64,000 nucleotides of DNA from Chloroflexota bacterium (GCA_027310565.1 DAIDAP010000030.1:83074-147073), one strand, 5' to 3'. Shown: positions 22,804 through 31,451, numbered from the stretch's first letter. The notes: generated by a model from the letters alone, not told the origin. Program-made: numbers and translations.

Positions 22804-22861
22804 GACTTTGTCCACCACTTGCTCCACAGACTCGTCCACAGCGTCACGCGGTCTTATCCAC
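22804..22861 (-). repeat. Direct-repeat array B, 12-bp period (GTGGAYRARNNN)
   Basis: Read on the minus strand: GTGGATAAGACC (22861-22850), a 10-base spacer, then contiguous GTGGACGAGTCT, GTGGAGCAAGTG and GTGGACAAAGTC (22839-22804). The first copy contains a perfect DnaA box (TTATCCACA, plus strand 22854-22862). Lies between the dinB stop and the start of the 22777 gene. Confidence 0.65.
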
Positions 22862-22874
22862 ACTCTGTCGACAG

Positions 22875-24092
22875 TCACCTCGCGCGCCGCTCGCGGTGCC
22901 CGCTGAATCGCCGGCGCGCCGTCGCGTCTCGCGTGCTCGCGCGGTCGAGGGCGTCGTCGCCGAATCTCGCGCGGACGGCGTCGAGCGCGGCGTTCAGCCG
23001 CGCGATACGCGCGTGCTCGAAGAGGCCGAGCTGGCGTCCGGCCTCGAGACCGGACACCGACACGCCGACCAGGCGCACCGGGCTCGCACGTCCGTTCGCG
23101 CGGTCCTCGCGCAGCGCCTCGTGCAGCAGCGCGCGGGCGGTCCGGTAGATGGCGAGGTCGTCGTCGCTCGCCGTCGCGAGCGTGCGCTGGCGCGTACGCG
23201 TCTCGAACGGCGCAACCCGCAGCTTCAACGTGACGGTCCGCCCGCGCAGCTCCTGCGCGCGCAGCCGCCGCCCGACGCCGTCGGCGAGGCGCAGCAGCGT
23301 CGCCTCGACGACGGCGAGGTCGAGCGTGTCGCGGTCGAAGGTGAGCTCGTGTCCGACGGACTTCGGCGCCAGGTGCGGCTCGACCGGGTCGTCGTCGATC
23401 CCGTTCGCGCGCTCCCAGATCGCTCGGCCGTGCTCGCCCAGGCGCGCCTCGAGGAGCGTCGCGTCGGTGCGGGCCAGGTCGCCGATGACGCGCATCCCCC
23501 AGCCCGCGAGCAGGTCGCGGGTCTTCGGCCCCACGCCCCAGAGCCGCTCGAGCGCGAGCGGCGCGAGGAACGCCGCCTCGCCGCCCGGCGGCACCACCAC
23601 GAGGCCGTCGGGCTTGCGCAGGTCCGAGCCGATCTTGGCGCAGAGCTTGTTCGTCGCGACGCCCACCGAGAGCACGAGGCCGAGCTCCTCGCGCACCTGA
23701 CGCTTGAGGTCGCGCGCGATCGCCTCCGCGCCGCCGAAGAGATGCTCGGTCGCGGTGACGTCGAGGAACGCCTCGTCGAGCGAGATCGGCTGCACCAGCG
23801 GCGTGCGCTCGGCGAAGAGGGCCATGACCGCGTCCGACGCCTCCTCGTACCGCTCGCGGTCGCCGGGGACGTAGATCCCGTCCGGGCAGAGCCGTCCCGC
23901 GACCCGGAGCGGCATGGCCGAGCGCACGCCGAAGGCGCGCGCCTCGTACGAAGCGGCCGCGACGACCCCGCGCTCGCCCGGCCTGCCGCCGACGATGACC
24001 GGCTTGCCCCGGTACTCGGGGTGGTCGCGCTGCTCGACCGACGCGTAGAAGGCGTCGAGGTCGCAGTGGAGGATCGCGCGCCGCTCGCTCAC
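22875..24092 (-). CDS. dinB: DNA polymerase IV (Y-family translesion polymerase)
   Basis: 405 aa. Palm motifs DLDAFYASVEQ (residues 11-21) and SLDEAFLD (about 103-110) supply the metal-binding acidic residues; finger, thumb (helix-hairpin-helix WGVGPKTRDLLAGWG) and little-finger domains follow. Near the C terminus the sequence RQLGLF is a standard beta-clamp-binding motif. It bypasses DNA lesions at stalled forks. Start ATG overlaps the upstream winged-helix gene stop by 4 bases, so it is translated as the last gene of the lexA operon and should be SOS-induced. Confidence 0.93.
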   Translation of the reverse strand: MSERRAILHCDLDAFYASVEQRDHPEYRGKPVIVGGRPGERGVVAAASYEARAFGVRSAMPLRVAGRLCPDGIYVPGDRERYEEASDAVMALFAERTPLVQPISLDEAFLDVTATEHLFGGAEAIARDLKRQVREELGLVLSVGVATNKLCAKIGSDLRKPDGLVVVPPGGEAAFLAPLALERLWGVGPKTRDLLAGWGMRVIGDLARTDATLLEARLGEHGRAIWERANGIDDDPVEPHLAPKSVGHELTFDRDTLDLAVVEATLLRLADGVGRRLRAQELRGRTVTLKLRVAPFETRTRQRTLATASDDDLAIYRTARALLHEALREDRANGRASPVRLVGVSVSGLEAGRQLGLFEHARIARLNAALDAVRARFGDDALDRASTRDATARRRFSGHRERRAR

Positions 24093-25225
24093 GACGCGAT
24101 CCGCACGCCATGGGTGCGCGACTCGGGTGCGTAGAAGCGCGCCAGGCGCTCGCCCTCGTCGATGAGGGCGGCGCGATCCGCGCGCGCGAGGCGCGCGAAG
24201 GGCCTGAGCTCGAGGATCGCCTCCCGCGGCCTGACCGCGATCGTCCAGCGTCCCGCGACGAACCCGTCGACGAGGAACGTCGTCCAGACCTCGGCGGCGA
24301 AGATCACCTGCCTCTTGTACCGTGCCGGCAGGATTCGCGTCCGCTCCGCCGCGTCATGCCCGAGGATCGCGGCGTCGAAGCGTGCCAGGAAGCGCACGGG
24401 CGCCGGCGCGTCGGCCGGCGGCCGCGGCGCGCGCGCGAGGTCGAAGAGCTCGCGGCCGCGGTCGTCGGTGAAGCGCGCGAGGCCCCTCGTGCGCGCGAGC
24501 GCCGCACGGACGTGCGGGACGCGGACGCTGCTCCACGCGGCGATGTCGGCGACGCTCGCCGGGCCGAACGCGGCGAGGTGGCGACGGACGATGAGGTCGT
24601 AGGCGGCGTCGGCCTTCACCGCCTTCCGCAAGCGTTCGGGCGCGGCGACGAAGCGGGCGCCCTTGCGATACTCGAAGCGGGCGCCGCTGGGGTGCCAGAC
24701 GAGGCCGCTCGTCGTGACGGCCGCCCAGAGGAACCAGCTGCGCACGCGCTCGTCCCGTGCGGCGCTCCGCGGCATGTGCCTCGCGATGCGGTCTCCGATC
24801 TGGTCGCGCGTCCGCGGCGTCCGTGCCGCGAAGGCGAGCACGTCGCGGTGCATCCGCCGAAGATCCGCGAGCGCGGGGCTGGCGGGCGGACGCCACGCGC
24901 CGAGGCGGCCCTCGAGCGTGGCCAGCGAGTACGCCGGGTACTCCGCCGCCGGGACGAGGTGCAGCGTCGCGCGCATGAGCGTCGCCTTGACGAGCGCGCC
25001 GCGGTCGATCGCGGCAGTGAGCCGATCGCGTGTGAAGCCGGCGAGGCGCGACCAGAGTGCGACGTACGGCGACGGCGCCCACTGCGCCTGCAGCCCGCCG
25101 AGCCGCGCGACGGCGTCGACCACGGCGATCTCCTCCCGCGCGAGGAGCATCTGGCGTGCGAGGAGCGCGCGGTTCAGCTCGCGGAGCGTGAGCGAGCGAG
25201 CGCGTGGCGAGGAGCGCCGTGGCAC
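24089..25225 (-). CDS. Winged-helix DNA-binding protein, YcaQ/AlkX-like (HTH_42)
   Basis: 378 aa, GTG start. The N-terminal pattern LRELNRALLARQMLL ... GLQAQWAPSPYVALWSRL, then LVKATLMRATLHLVPAAEY, and the late F-L-V-D-G-F-V-A-G-R-W are typical of the HTH_42 family, which includes the YcaQ/AlkX glycosylase that unhooks interstrand crosslinks. A QxQ pair (Q-A-Q) is present at the position where YcaQ has its catalytic Q/D residues, so glycosylase activity is possible but unproven. It lies between lexA (10-base gap) and dinB (4-base overlap), which supports a DNA-repair role under SOS control. Confidence 0.8.
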   Translation of the reverse strand: MPRRSSPRARSLTLRELNRALLARQMLLAREEIAVVDAVARLGGLQAQWAPSPYVALWSRLAGFTRDRLTAAIDRGALVKATLMRATLHLVPAAEYPAYSLATLEGRLGAWRPPASPALADLRRMHRDVLAFAARTPRTRDQIGDRIARHMPRSAARDERVRSWFLWAAVTTSGLVWHPSGARFEYRKGARFVAAPERLRKAVKADAAYDLIVRRHLAAFGPASVADIAAWSSVRVPHVRAALARTRGLARFTDDRGRELFDLARAPRPPADAPAPVRFLARFDAAILGHDAAERTRILPARYKRQVIFAAEVWTTFLVDGFVAGRWTIAVRPREAILELRPFARLARADRAALIDEGERLARFYAPESRTHGVRIAS

Positions 25226-25235
25226 GGCGCCAAGC

Positions 25236-25844
25236 CTAGGCGAGGCGCCGGATGACGCCGATGACCTTTCCCTGGATCTGTATGTCGCGGGTGTAGATCG
25301 GCTGCATGGTCCCGTTCGCCGGCTGGAGCCGGACGCGGTCCTTCTCGCGGAAGAAGCGCTTGAGGGTGGCGCGGTTGTCCTCGAGCAGCGCCACGATGAT
25401 GTCGCCGTCGCGCGCGGTGTTCTGCGACTGCACGACGACGTAGTCGCCGTCGTCGATGTGGTCCTCGATCATCGACTTGCCGCGGACGCGGAGCACGAAC
25501 GTGTCGTGCCCGCGCGCCGACAGCTCACCCGGGATGGAGAGCGTCTCGCTGCGGTCCTCGTACGCGTAGATCGGCTCGCCCGCGGCGATCTCGCCGACGA
25601 TCGGCGCCCGCACGACGCGTCCGCCGGTGGCGCCCGGGATGGTGAGCGCGCGGGAGCGCGCGGCGCCCTTCCGGAGCTTGCCCTCCCGCTCCAGCTTCAG
25701 GAGGTGGTGGTGCACCGCCGAGGTGGACGCCAGGCCGACGGCCTCCGCGATCTCGCGGACCGTCGGAGGGTAGCCTCGCTCCTCGGTCTGCTCGCGGATG
25801 AAGTCGAGGATGCGCTCGGCCCGCTGCTGGTCCTGTTTCGCCAT
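25236..25844 (-). CDS. lexA: SOS repressor LexA
   Basis: 202 aa. N-terminal winged helix (TVREIAEAVGLASTSAVHHHL), cleavage site Ala-Gly in EIAAGEP (about residues 84-90), catalytic Ser in GKSMIEDHI (about 123) and Lys in ATLKRF (about 160): all required residues for RecA-stimulated autocleavage are present. Represses the SOS regulon and its own operon with the YcaQ-like gene and dinB. Start is ATG 25844, directly at the predicted transcription start of a LexA-box promoter. Confidence 0.96.
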   Translation of the reverse strand: MAKQDQQRAERILDFIREQTEERGYPPTVREIAEAVGLASTSAVHHHLLKLEREGKLRKGAARSRALTIPGATGGRVVRAPIVGEIAAGEPIYAYEDRSETLSIPGELSARGHDTFVLRVRGKSMIEDHIDDGDYVVVQSQNTARDGDIIVALLEDNRATLKRFFREKDRVRLQPANGTMQPIYTRDIQIQGKVIGVIRRLA

Positions 25845-25850
25845 GCTGGC

Positions 25851-25879
25851 ACCATACCGAACGGATGTTCGGATGTCAA
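25851..25879 (-). promoter_or_regulatory. lexA promoter with embedded LexA box
   Basis: On the minus strand: -35 TTGACA (25879-25874), 17-base spacer, -10 TATGGT (25856-25851), then 6 bases to the lexA ATG, so the mRNA appears leaderless. The spacer holds the palindrome CGAACATCCGTTCG (25871-25858), a perfect Gram-positive-type LexA box. LexA bound here would block RNA polymerase. Confidence 0.85.
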
Positions 25880-25924
25880 GCGTCGGTACCTGCCGGGGCA
25901 GGGCGGCGGTGGCATGCTCGGCCC

Positions 25925-26467
25925 GTGCCCCTCGACGGCGCCCTTCTCGTCGACTACGCGACCCGCACGGTGTGGGCGCTCGCGGTCGTCGTGGTGGCGC
26001 TCCTCGTCGCGCGGCTCGCTCGGGCGCTCACGGCCCGCGCGCTGGAACGGCACCGCGCCCACGCCAACGCGACCGTGCTCATCGCCAACCTCGCCGAGGC
26101 CGCGATCGTCGTGGTCGGCCTGCTGGGCGTCCTGGCGATCTACACGCGCTCGAACTTCGGCTGGATCCTCGCGTCGTTCAGCGTGATCGGGGTGGTGCTG
26201 GGGCTCTCGCTCCAGGACATCCTCAAGAACTTCTTCGCCGGGCTGTGGGTCCTCGTCGAGCGGCCGTTCCTGATCGGCGACCTGATCGAGGTGGACGGGC
26301 AGGCGGGGGTCGTGGAGAACATCGCGTTCCGCACGACGCTGCTGCGCACCGACGCCGGCGACCGGGTCATCGTCCCGAACGGGATCTTCATGACGTCGTC
26401 GGTGGTGAACCGCACCAGCCGGCGGCGTGCCGGCACGAGACCGGCGGAGGAGGGCGGCGATGGCTAG
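25925..26467 (+). CDS. Small MscS-type mechanosensitive channel protein
   Basis: 180 aa from GTG 25925 (the track start 25865 is a shadow). Three membrane helices (about residues 14-38, 52-72, 80-100) are followed by the conserved MscS beta domain: GLSLQDILKNFFAG, then GDLIEVDGQAGVVENIAFRTT and V-I-V-P-N-G. The large C-terminal alpha/beta domain is absent; the protein ends shortly after the beta domain, so it is a minimal form. It should gate ions under membrane tension. Overlaps the DUF1232 gene by 8 bases. Confidence 0.85.
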   Translation: MPLDGALLVDYATRTVWALAVVVVALLVARLARALTARALERHRAHANATVLIANLAEAAIVVVGLLGVLAIYTRSNFGWILASFSVIGVVLGLSLQDILKNFFAGLWVLVERPFLIGDLIEVDGQAGVVENIAFRTTLLRTDAGDRVIVPNGIFMTSSVVNRTSRRRAGTRPAEEGGDG

Positions 26468-26882
26468 AGGACTGCACGCGCCGCGTGACATGGGCGAAGC
26501 GCTCGAGGAGCTGGGCAAGCTGCCCACGTACGCGCGCCTGATGTGGGCGCTCGCGCGCGACGGCCGCGTCCCGCTGCGGCACAAGGCGGTACTGGGCGGC
26601 GTCGCCGCGTACCTCGTGCTCCCCATCGACCTCATCCCGGACTGGGTGCCGCTCGTCGGCGAGCTCGACGACCTCGCGGTGCTCCTGTTCGGGGTCGACT
26701 GGTTCATCCGGAACGCGCCGGCCGAGATCGTCGACGAGCACCTCGCGCGCATCGCGCGCGACGAGGACGTCCTCGCGCGCGACCTCGACCGCGCCGAGTC
26801 CGCGCTCGCCGATCGGGTGAGCGAGCTTCGCGCTACTCTGGAGCGGATCCGCTCGCGTTCACGCCAAGGGGGGAACGAATGA
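26460..26882 (+). CDS. DUF1232 (YkvA-like) membrane-associated protein
   Basis: 140 aa; ATG 26460 within the MscS gene end, good GGAGG upstream. Residues 40-85 contain the DUF1232 hallmark (AAYLVLPIDLIPDWVPLVGELDD), a short hydrophobic hairpin; the C terminus is a long charged helix. Molecular role of the family is unknown. Cotranslated with the channel gene upstream and a small membrane protein downstream (ATGA overlap), suggesting a shared membrane function. Confidence 0.8.
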   Translation: MARGLHAPRDMGEALEELGKLPTYARLMWALARDGRVPLRHKAVLGGVAAYLVLPIDLIPDWVPLVGELDDLAVLLFGVDWFIRNAPAEIVDEHLARIARDEDVLARDLDRAESALADRVSELRATLERIRSRSRQGGNE

Positions 26883-27067
26883 GCCGCGAGTCCGACGGCG
26901 GTGGTGTCTTCGGCGTCATCGAGGCGCTGCTCGCGATCATCGGCGCGCTGACCGTCATGGGCGTCGTCGCCGTCGCCGCGTCGGTCCTGGCCTGGGAGAT
27001 GGAGCTGCGCAAGAGCGAGCAGGACGGATCCCTCGCCGAGCCGACCACGCCGCAGCCCTCCGCGTAG
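26879..27067 (+). CDS. 62-aa single-pass membrane protein
   Basis: ATG 26879 overlaps the DUF1232 stop (ATGA) and has GGGGGGAAC upstream; the track frame starts earlier in a shadow. One transmembrane helix (about residues 12-40, Ala/Val/Ile rich) with a polar N terminus and acidic C-terminal tail. Third gene of the MscS-DUF1232 unit. Function unknown. Confidence 0.6.
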   Translation: MSRESDGGGVFGVIEALLAIIGALTVMGVVAVAASVLAWEMELRKSEQDGSLAEPTTPQPSA

Positions 27068-27077
27068 CCCCGCCGCC

Positions 27078-27524
27078 GTGCGCGTCATCCTGAAGCGCGA
27101 GGTCCGTGGCCTCGGCCGCCCCGGCGAGATCAGGGACGTCGCCGACGGCTACGCGCAGAACTTCCTCCTGCCCCGCGGCCTCGCGGTGGAGGCGACGGCC
27201 GGCGAGCTGAAGCACGTCGCCCGCGAGCGCGAGGCCGCCAGGGCGAAGAAGGACCGCGCCCACGAGGACGCCGAGGAGCTCGCGAAGCGTCTCGAGGCCA
27301 TCACGCTGCGCTTCCGGCTGAGGGCGGGCGAGCAGGGGAAGACCTTCGGCTCCGTCACGACGAAGGAGATCGTCGAGGTGCTGAAGACGGAGCACGGCAT
27401 CGAGATCGACAAGACGATGGTCCACCTCGAGGAGCCGCTGAAGTCCCTCGGCGCGCACACCGTGGAGATCCGCCTGCTCACCGACGTGCGCGCGAAGGTC
27501 GCCGTCGCGATCGAGCCGGCCTAG
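27078..27524 (+). CDS. rplI: 50S ribosomal protein L9
   Basis: 148 aa, GTG start 10 bases after the previous stop. N-terminal signature VILKREVRGLGRPGEI ... GYAQNFLLPRG binds 23S rRNA domain V; a long connecting helix and the C-terminal domain (GKTFGSVTTKEI) follow, with normal length. It lies next to dnaB, a neighbour pair common in bacteria, but here in convergent orientation: the stops of rplI and the second dnaB overlap by 4 bases. Confidence 0.96.
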   Translation: MRVILKREVRGLGRPGEIRDVADGYAQNFLLPRGLAVEATAGELKHVAREREAARAKKDRAHEDAEELAKRLEAITLRFRLRAGEQGKTFGSVTTKEIVEVLKTEHGIEIDKTMVHLEEPLKSLGAHTVEIRLLTDVRAKVAVAIEPA

Positions 27525-28855
27525 ACCTCCGCCTTCGTCTCGCCGAGATCGCGGAACCGCGTCAGCTCCGACTGGAAGTGCAGGTCGAAGTCGCCCGTCG
27601 GTCCGTTGCGGTGCTTCGCCAGCTTGAGCCGCACCACGCTCTCGTCGCGGTCCTTGCGGTCCTTCTGCCAGAGGAAGAGGACGAGGTCGGCGTCGGCCTC
27701 CAGCGCGCCGCTCTCTCTCAGATCCGAGAGCATCGGCTCCGTGCCACGCATCTCGATCTGGCGCGAGAGCTGCGACAGCGCGACGACCGGGACCCGCAGC
27801 TCGCGCGCGATCGCCTTCAGCGAGCGGCTGATCGCCGCGACCTCCTGCACGCGGTTCTCGTCGTTGCCCGCGCCCTCGATGAGCTGGAGGTAGTCGATGA
27901 CCACGAGGTCGAGGCCGCGTTCGGCCTGGAGCCGCCGCGACTTCGCGAGCACGTCGGTCACCGTGAGCCGGCTCGACTCCTCGACGTAGATCGGCGCCTG
28001 CTGGAGGCGCGCCGACGCGTCGGAGATCGACACGAACTCCTGCGGCGTGAGGCGGCCGCGGCGCAGCCGGTTGCCGTCGATCTCGGTGGTCATCGAGATG
28101 AGGCGCTGCACGAGCTGCATCTCGCTCATCTCGAGCGAGAACACGGCACACGTCCGGCGCGCGACGACCGCCGCGTTCCACACGATGTTCAGGGCGAAGC
28201 TCGTCTTGCCGAGCCCGGGGCGGCCGGCGAGCAGGATGAGGTCGGACGGCTGAAGCCCGCCGGTCTTCGCGTCGAGGGTGGGGAAGCCGGTGAGCACGCC
28301 CTCGTGGTGGTCGTCGGCGCGCGCGCTGATCTGGTCGGCGAGACGCCGCAGGGCGACCTCGAGCGGGACGACGTCGCGGTGCAGGTTCGACTCGCTGATC
28401 GCGAACAGGAGCTCCTGCGCGTCCTCCACCGCGGACCTCGGGTCGTCGCGCGTGAGCGCGAGGTGCGCGACCTCGTTCGCGGCGCCGATGAGCCGCCGCA
28501 GCAGCGCGGTGCGCTCGACGATGGTCGCGTACGTCTCGGCGTGCGCGACCGTCGGCACGTTCTGCATGAGCCCGACGAGGAACTGCGCGCCGCCCACCGC
28601 GTCGAGCTCCCCCCGCGCGCCGAGCTCGGCCTGGACGCTCTGGAAGCCGAGCGCCTCGCCGCGCTCGGCGACGCGCTCGATGGCCGCGAGGACGAGGCGG
28701 TGCTGCTCGCGCGACAGCTCCGCCGCGGCGATCCGGCCCCGGACGCTCTCCTCGAAGACGTGCGGGTCGATGAGGATCGAGCCGAGGAGGCTCGCCTCGG
28801 CCTCGGGCTTCTCCGGCGGCGGCTTGGGGCCCGCCCGCCGCACGTCGACCGTCAT
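27521..28855 (-). CDS. dnaB: Second replicative helicase DnaB paralogue, intein-free
   Basis: 444 aa from ATG 28855 (the track's upstream extension runs inside the other dnaB). N-terminal DnaB domain (EAEASLLGSILID), Walker A GRPGLGKTS, Walker B VVIDYLQL, the LSQLSR arginine region and the motif LRESGALEADAD are all intact. ATG overlaps the upstream dnaB stop by 4 bases, so both are made from one mRNA. The two proteins differ widely in sequence, so this is an old duplication or acquired copy rather than an assembly repeat. It could form a separate or a mixed hexamer. Confidence 0.88.
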   Translation of the reverse strand: MTVDVRRAGPKPPPEKPEAEASLLGSILIDPHVFEESVRGRIAAAELSREQHRLVLAAIERVAERGEALGFQSVQAELGARGELDAVGGAQFLVGLMQNVPTVAHAETYATIVERTALLRRLIGAANEVAHLALTRDDPRSAVEDAQELLFAISESNLHRDVVPLEVALRRLADQISARADDHHEGVLTGFPTLDAKTGGLQPSDLILLAGRPGLGKTSFALNIVWNAAVVARRTCAVFSLEMSEMQLVQRLISMTTEIDGNRLRRGRLTPQEFVSISDASARLQQAPIYVEESSRLTVTDVLAKSRRLQAERGLDLVVIDYLQLIEGAGNDENRVQEVAAISRSLKAIARELRVPVVALSQLSRQIEMRGTEPMLSDLRESGALEADADLVLFLWQKDRKDRDESVVRLKLAKHRNGPTGDFDLHFQSELTRFRDLGETKAEV

Positions 28856-31440
28856 ACCGGCGTCCCGTCGTCGCGCGCCTTGCTGAAGAAGCGCGCCTGC
28901 TCGGCGGCGAAGAGCAGGTCGAAGATCCCCGTGGGTCCGTTGCGGTTCTTCGCGACGCTGCCGTGGATGAGCCGCGGCGCGCCCGGCGGCGCGTCCTCCT
29001 TGTCCCGCCACAGCATCATCACGATGTCGCTGTCCTGCTCGAGGGCTCCGGAGTTGTGCGAGACGATCCCGTCCGCGAGCCAGCACGAAGGACCCGGCAC
29101 GGTGAGGTCGAAAACGTCTTCTTCGCCGTCCGGCAGGACGTCGAGGACCCGATCCCAGAACAGGTCGTTCGCCGACAGATCGAGGAGCACATCGTCCTCG
29201 AGCAGCCGTGCGTAGTCGAGGAGCGTCACGCGCGACGGCGCGAACTTGAAGTGCGCGGTCCCGCCGTAGGTCGTCCCGCGCAGGGCTGCCATCGCTCGAT
29301 GAGGGATGCCTCGTTCGCGCATGCGGCGCTTGACGATCTCGAAGACCTCACGTGGCACCGTGTCGACGTTCGTGTTGGCGGTGACGTCGGCGAGCGCCAT
29401 GCTGAGCTCTATCGCCGGCCGGGTCCGCGGCCCAAAGGCGCCGATCCGCTGCAGGAAGATCCGCTGGTGGTCGACACCGGAGACATGGACCTGGTACCCG
29501 GGCTTGTAGCCCTCCTCCTCCTCCTCCTCCACGCGCGCGGTGCGCGCGACGATGCCGAATCGCAGAAGCAGGGCCGAGACGTCTTCAGCGAGGCCACGGC
29601 TGTTCGTCGCGTAGGAGATGCTGCCGTCCTTGCCGTCCGCTCGCGTGCCGATCGAGCCGTCCGTCGCCCAGAGATGGCGAAGGAGGATGGCGAGGTCCGT
29701 ATCGGGCAGTCCGAACACCGCACGCGGCAGACGCTTCTGATGTGATCTCTGTCCGAAGATGCCCAGCTCCCGCAGCCACGCGTTCACGCCCGCGGGATGC
29801 CATCGATTCCCATTGCCGCTGATGAACAGCTGGTGCCAGCCGTTGATCGGTTTCTGCGGGTAGATGACCGCTCCGAACTCGGTCATCGCCGCTCGGGCGA
29901 CGATGTCGAGGTTCTCGGCCGAGCTTGACGTGTAGCGCAGTGGCTGACGGACGAGGTAACTGCCGTCACCGATCAGGTGTCCGAGAAGCGCGAGGCGGAG
30001 CTCGGGCCACGTCGTTTCGTTCGCAGGCTCAGGGAGCCGTCGCGCTATCGCCAGCCGGTCGCCCCTCGACAGGTCACGGACTCGCTTCCACTCGCCGAAC
30101 GCGTGAAGACGGTGATCGGCTGTCGCGCGGATCTGGCGCCCCGACGCAAGACGCACTCGATACACCTGCCGTCGCCCGACCCTCCAGACGAGGTCGCTCC
30201 GTGCCTTCACGAGTCGCCCCTCCTTGATGGAGAGGATGTCGGGGTGGGTGCCGACGAGCTCCCGGATCGGGACGCGGCCACCATCCGCGAGGCACACGAG
30301 CGTGTCGCCGGTCACACATTCACGGAGGGTCGAGAGCTTCGGCTCGAGGCCCGCATCGCCCGCGGCGCGCGAGAGCTGCGACAGCCCGATGACGACGACG
30401 TTGAGCTCGCGCGCGAGCGACTTGAGATTGCGGGTCACCGTCGCGATCTCCTGGACCCGGTTCTCCTCTTCGCCGCCGGTGCGCACGAGCTGGACGTAGT
30501 CGACGATGATCACCTCGAGGCGATCGTGCGTGCTCGCGCGCCGCGCCTTGGTGCGCAGCTCCATGATCGAGATGCCCGGCGTGTCGTCGATGAGGATGGG
30601 CACGCCCTGCAGCGCGCTCGCGGCCTCGGTGTCGAACACGTTGCCGGTGCGCAGGGCGAGCAGGTCGCTGCGGCTGTTCATCGCGAGGAAGCGGCTCACG
30701 ATCTGCTTGGCGTCCATCTCGAGCGAGAACACCAGCGCCGGGTGGCCGCGCTTGGCGACGTTGTACGCGATCGCGAGGCCGAGGCTCGACTTGCCGACCG
30801 AGGGGCGCGCCGCGAGCACGATGAAGTCCCCCGGCGTGAAGCCCTCGGTGAAGAAGTCGATCTCGCGGAATCCGCTCGGGATCCCGCTCACCTCGTACGG
30901 CCGGTCCACGCGCTCGGTGAGGTGCTCGAAGTTGTCCTGGAGCGCGGTCTGGATGTGCCGCAGCTGGACGTTCGCGGACTCGTCGCGCAGCGCGAAGATG
31001 CGCTGCTCGGCGCGGTCGAGGAGCAGCGGGATGTCGGTCGGCTCGCCGTAGGCGTCGGCGGCGATGGCCGTCGCGGCGCCGAGCAGCCGCCGCAGGATCG
31101 CCCGGTCCTTCACCGCGTGCGCGTTGCGCTCGATGTCCACGGCGGTGGGGACCTGCTCGACCAGCTCGCGCAGGTACGCGACCCCGCCGATGCGGTCGAG
31201 CTCCTCGCGCCGGGCGAGCTCGAGCTGCACCGTGAGCGGGTCGATGCGCTCCCGGCGCTGGAGCAGCGCGTAGATCGCGTCGTAGACGCGCTGGTGGCGG
31301 GCGACGTAGAAGTCCTCGCGCGCGACGACGTCGGCGACCTTGTAGATCGCGTCGCGGTCGATGAGCAGGCCGCCGAGCACCTGCTGCTCCGCCGCCTCGT
31401 CGTACGGCACCCGCCGGTCGGTCCGCGCCTCGACGGTCAC
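28852..31440 (-). CDS. dnaB: Replicative DNA helicase DnaB interrupted by an intein
   Basis: 862-aa precursor; the mature protein would be 440 aa after removal of residues 375-796. N-terminal domain AAEQQVLGGLLID, Walker A ARPSVGKSS (about 211-219), Walker B IIVDYVQL (311-318), LSQLSR (353-358); the extein junction restores LRE-SGALEQDSD. Hexameric 5'-3' helicase of the replication fork. Start GTG 31440 lies 7 bases after a -10 TAGACT that overlaps a perfect LexA-type palindrome; repeat array C lies further upstream. Cotranslated with a second dnaB. Confidence 0.92.
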   Translation of the reverse strand: MTVEARTDRRVPYDEAAEQQVLGGLLIDRDAIYKVADVVAREDFYVARHQRVYDAIYALLQRRERIDPLTVQLELARREELDRIGGVAYLRELVEQVPTAVDIERNAHAVKDRAILRRLLGAATAIAADAYGEPTDIPLLLDRAEQRIFALRDESANVQLRHIQTALQDNFEHLTERVDRPYEVSGIPSGFREIDFFTEGFTPGDFIVLAARPSVGKSSLGLAIAYNVAKRGHPALVFSLEMDAKQIVSRFLAMNSRSDLLALRTGNVFDTEAASALQGVPILIDDTPGISIMELRTKARRASTHDRLEVIIVDYVQLVRTGGEEENRVQEIATVTRNLKSLARELNVVVIGLSQLSRAAGDAGLEPKLSTLRECVTGDTLVCLADGGRVPIRELVGTHPDILSIKEGRLVKARSDLVWRVGRRQVYRVRLASGRQIRATADHRLHAFGEWKRVRDLSRGDRLAIARRLPEPANETTWPELRLALLGHLIGDGSYLVRQPLRYTSSSAENLDIVARAAMTEFGAVIYPQKPINGWHQLFISGNGNRWHPAGVNAWLRELGIFGQRSHQKRLPRAVFGLPDTDLAILLRHLWATDGSIGTRADGKDGSISYATNSRGLAEDVSALLLRFGIVARTARVEEEEEEGYKPGYQVHVSGVDHQRIFLQRIGAFGPRTRPAIELSMALADVTANTNVDTVPREVFEIVKRRMRERGIPHRAMAALRGTTYGGTAHFKFAPSRVTLLDYARLLEDDVLLDLSANDLFWDRVLDVLPDGEEDVFDLTVPGPSCWLADGIVSHNSGALEQDSDIVMMLWRDKEDAPPGAPRLIHGSVAKNRNGPTGIFDLLFAAEQARFFSKARDDGTPV
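29053..30318 (-). other. Intein with LAGLIDADG homing endonuclease in DnaB
   Basis: 422 residues, from Cys1 (CVTGDTLVCLADGG) to the terminal His-Asn before Ser+1 of the C-extein. Block B TADHRLHAF supplies the T-x-x-H; the last block reads VFDLTVPGPSCWLADGIVSHN. The two LAGLIDADG-like helices are LLGHLIGDGS and LLRHLWATDGS, each with its catalytic Asp, so both splicing and homing look intact. Boundaries are confirmed by the intein-free paralogue next door, which has LRESGALEADAD uninterrupted. Confidence 0.92.
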
Positions 31441-31451
31441 GCGGACAAGTC

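Noticed and set aside
22774-24111. 445-aa minus-strand ORF overlapping dinB
   Set aside because: Frame-shifted shadow of dinB with Arg/Ala/Pro-rich composition; its C-terminal V-D-x-x-V-D pattern is only repeat array B read as codons.
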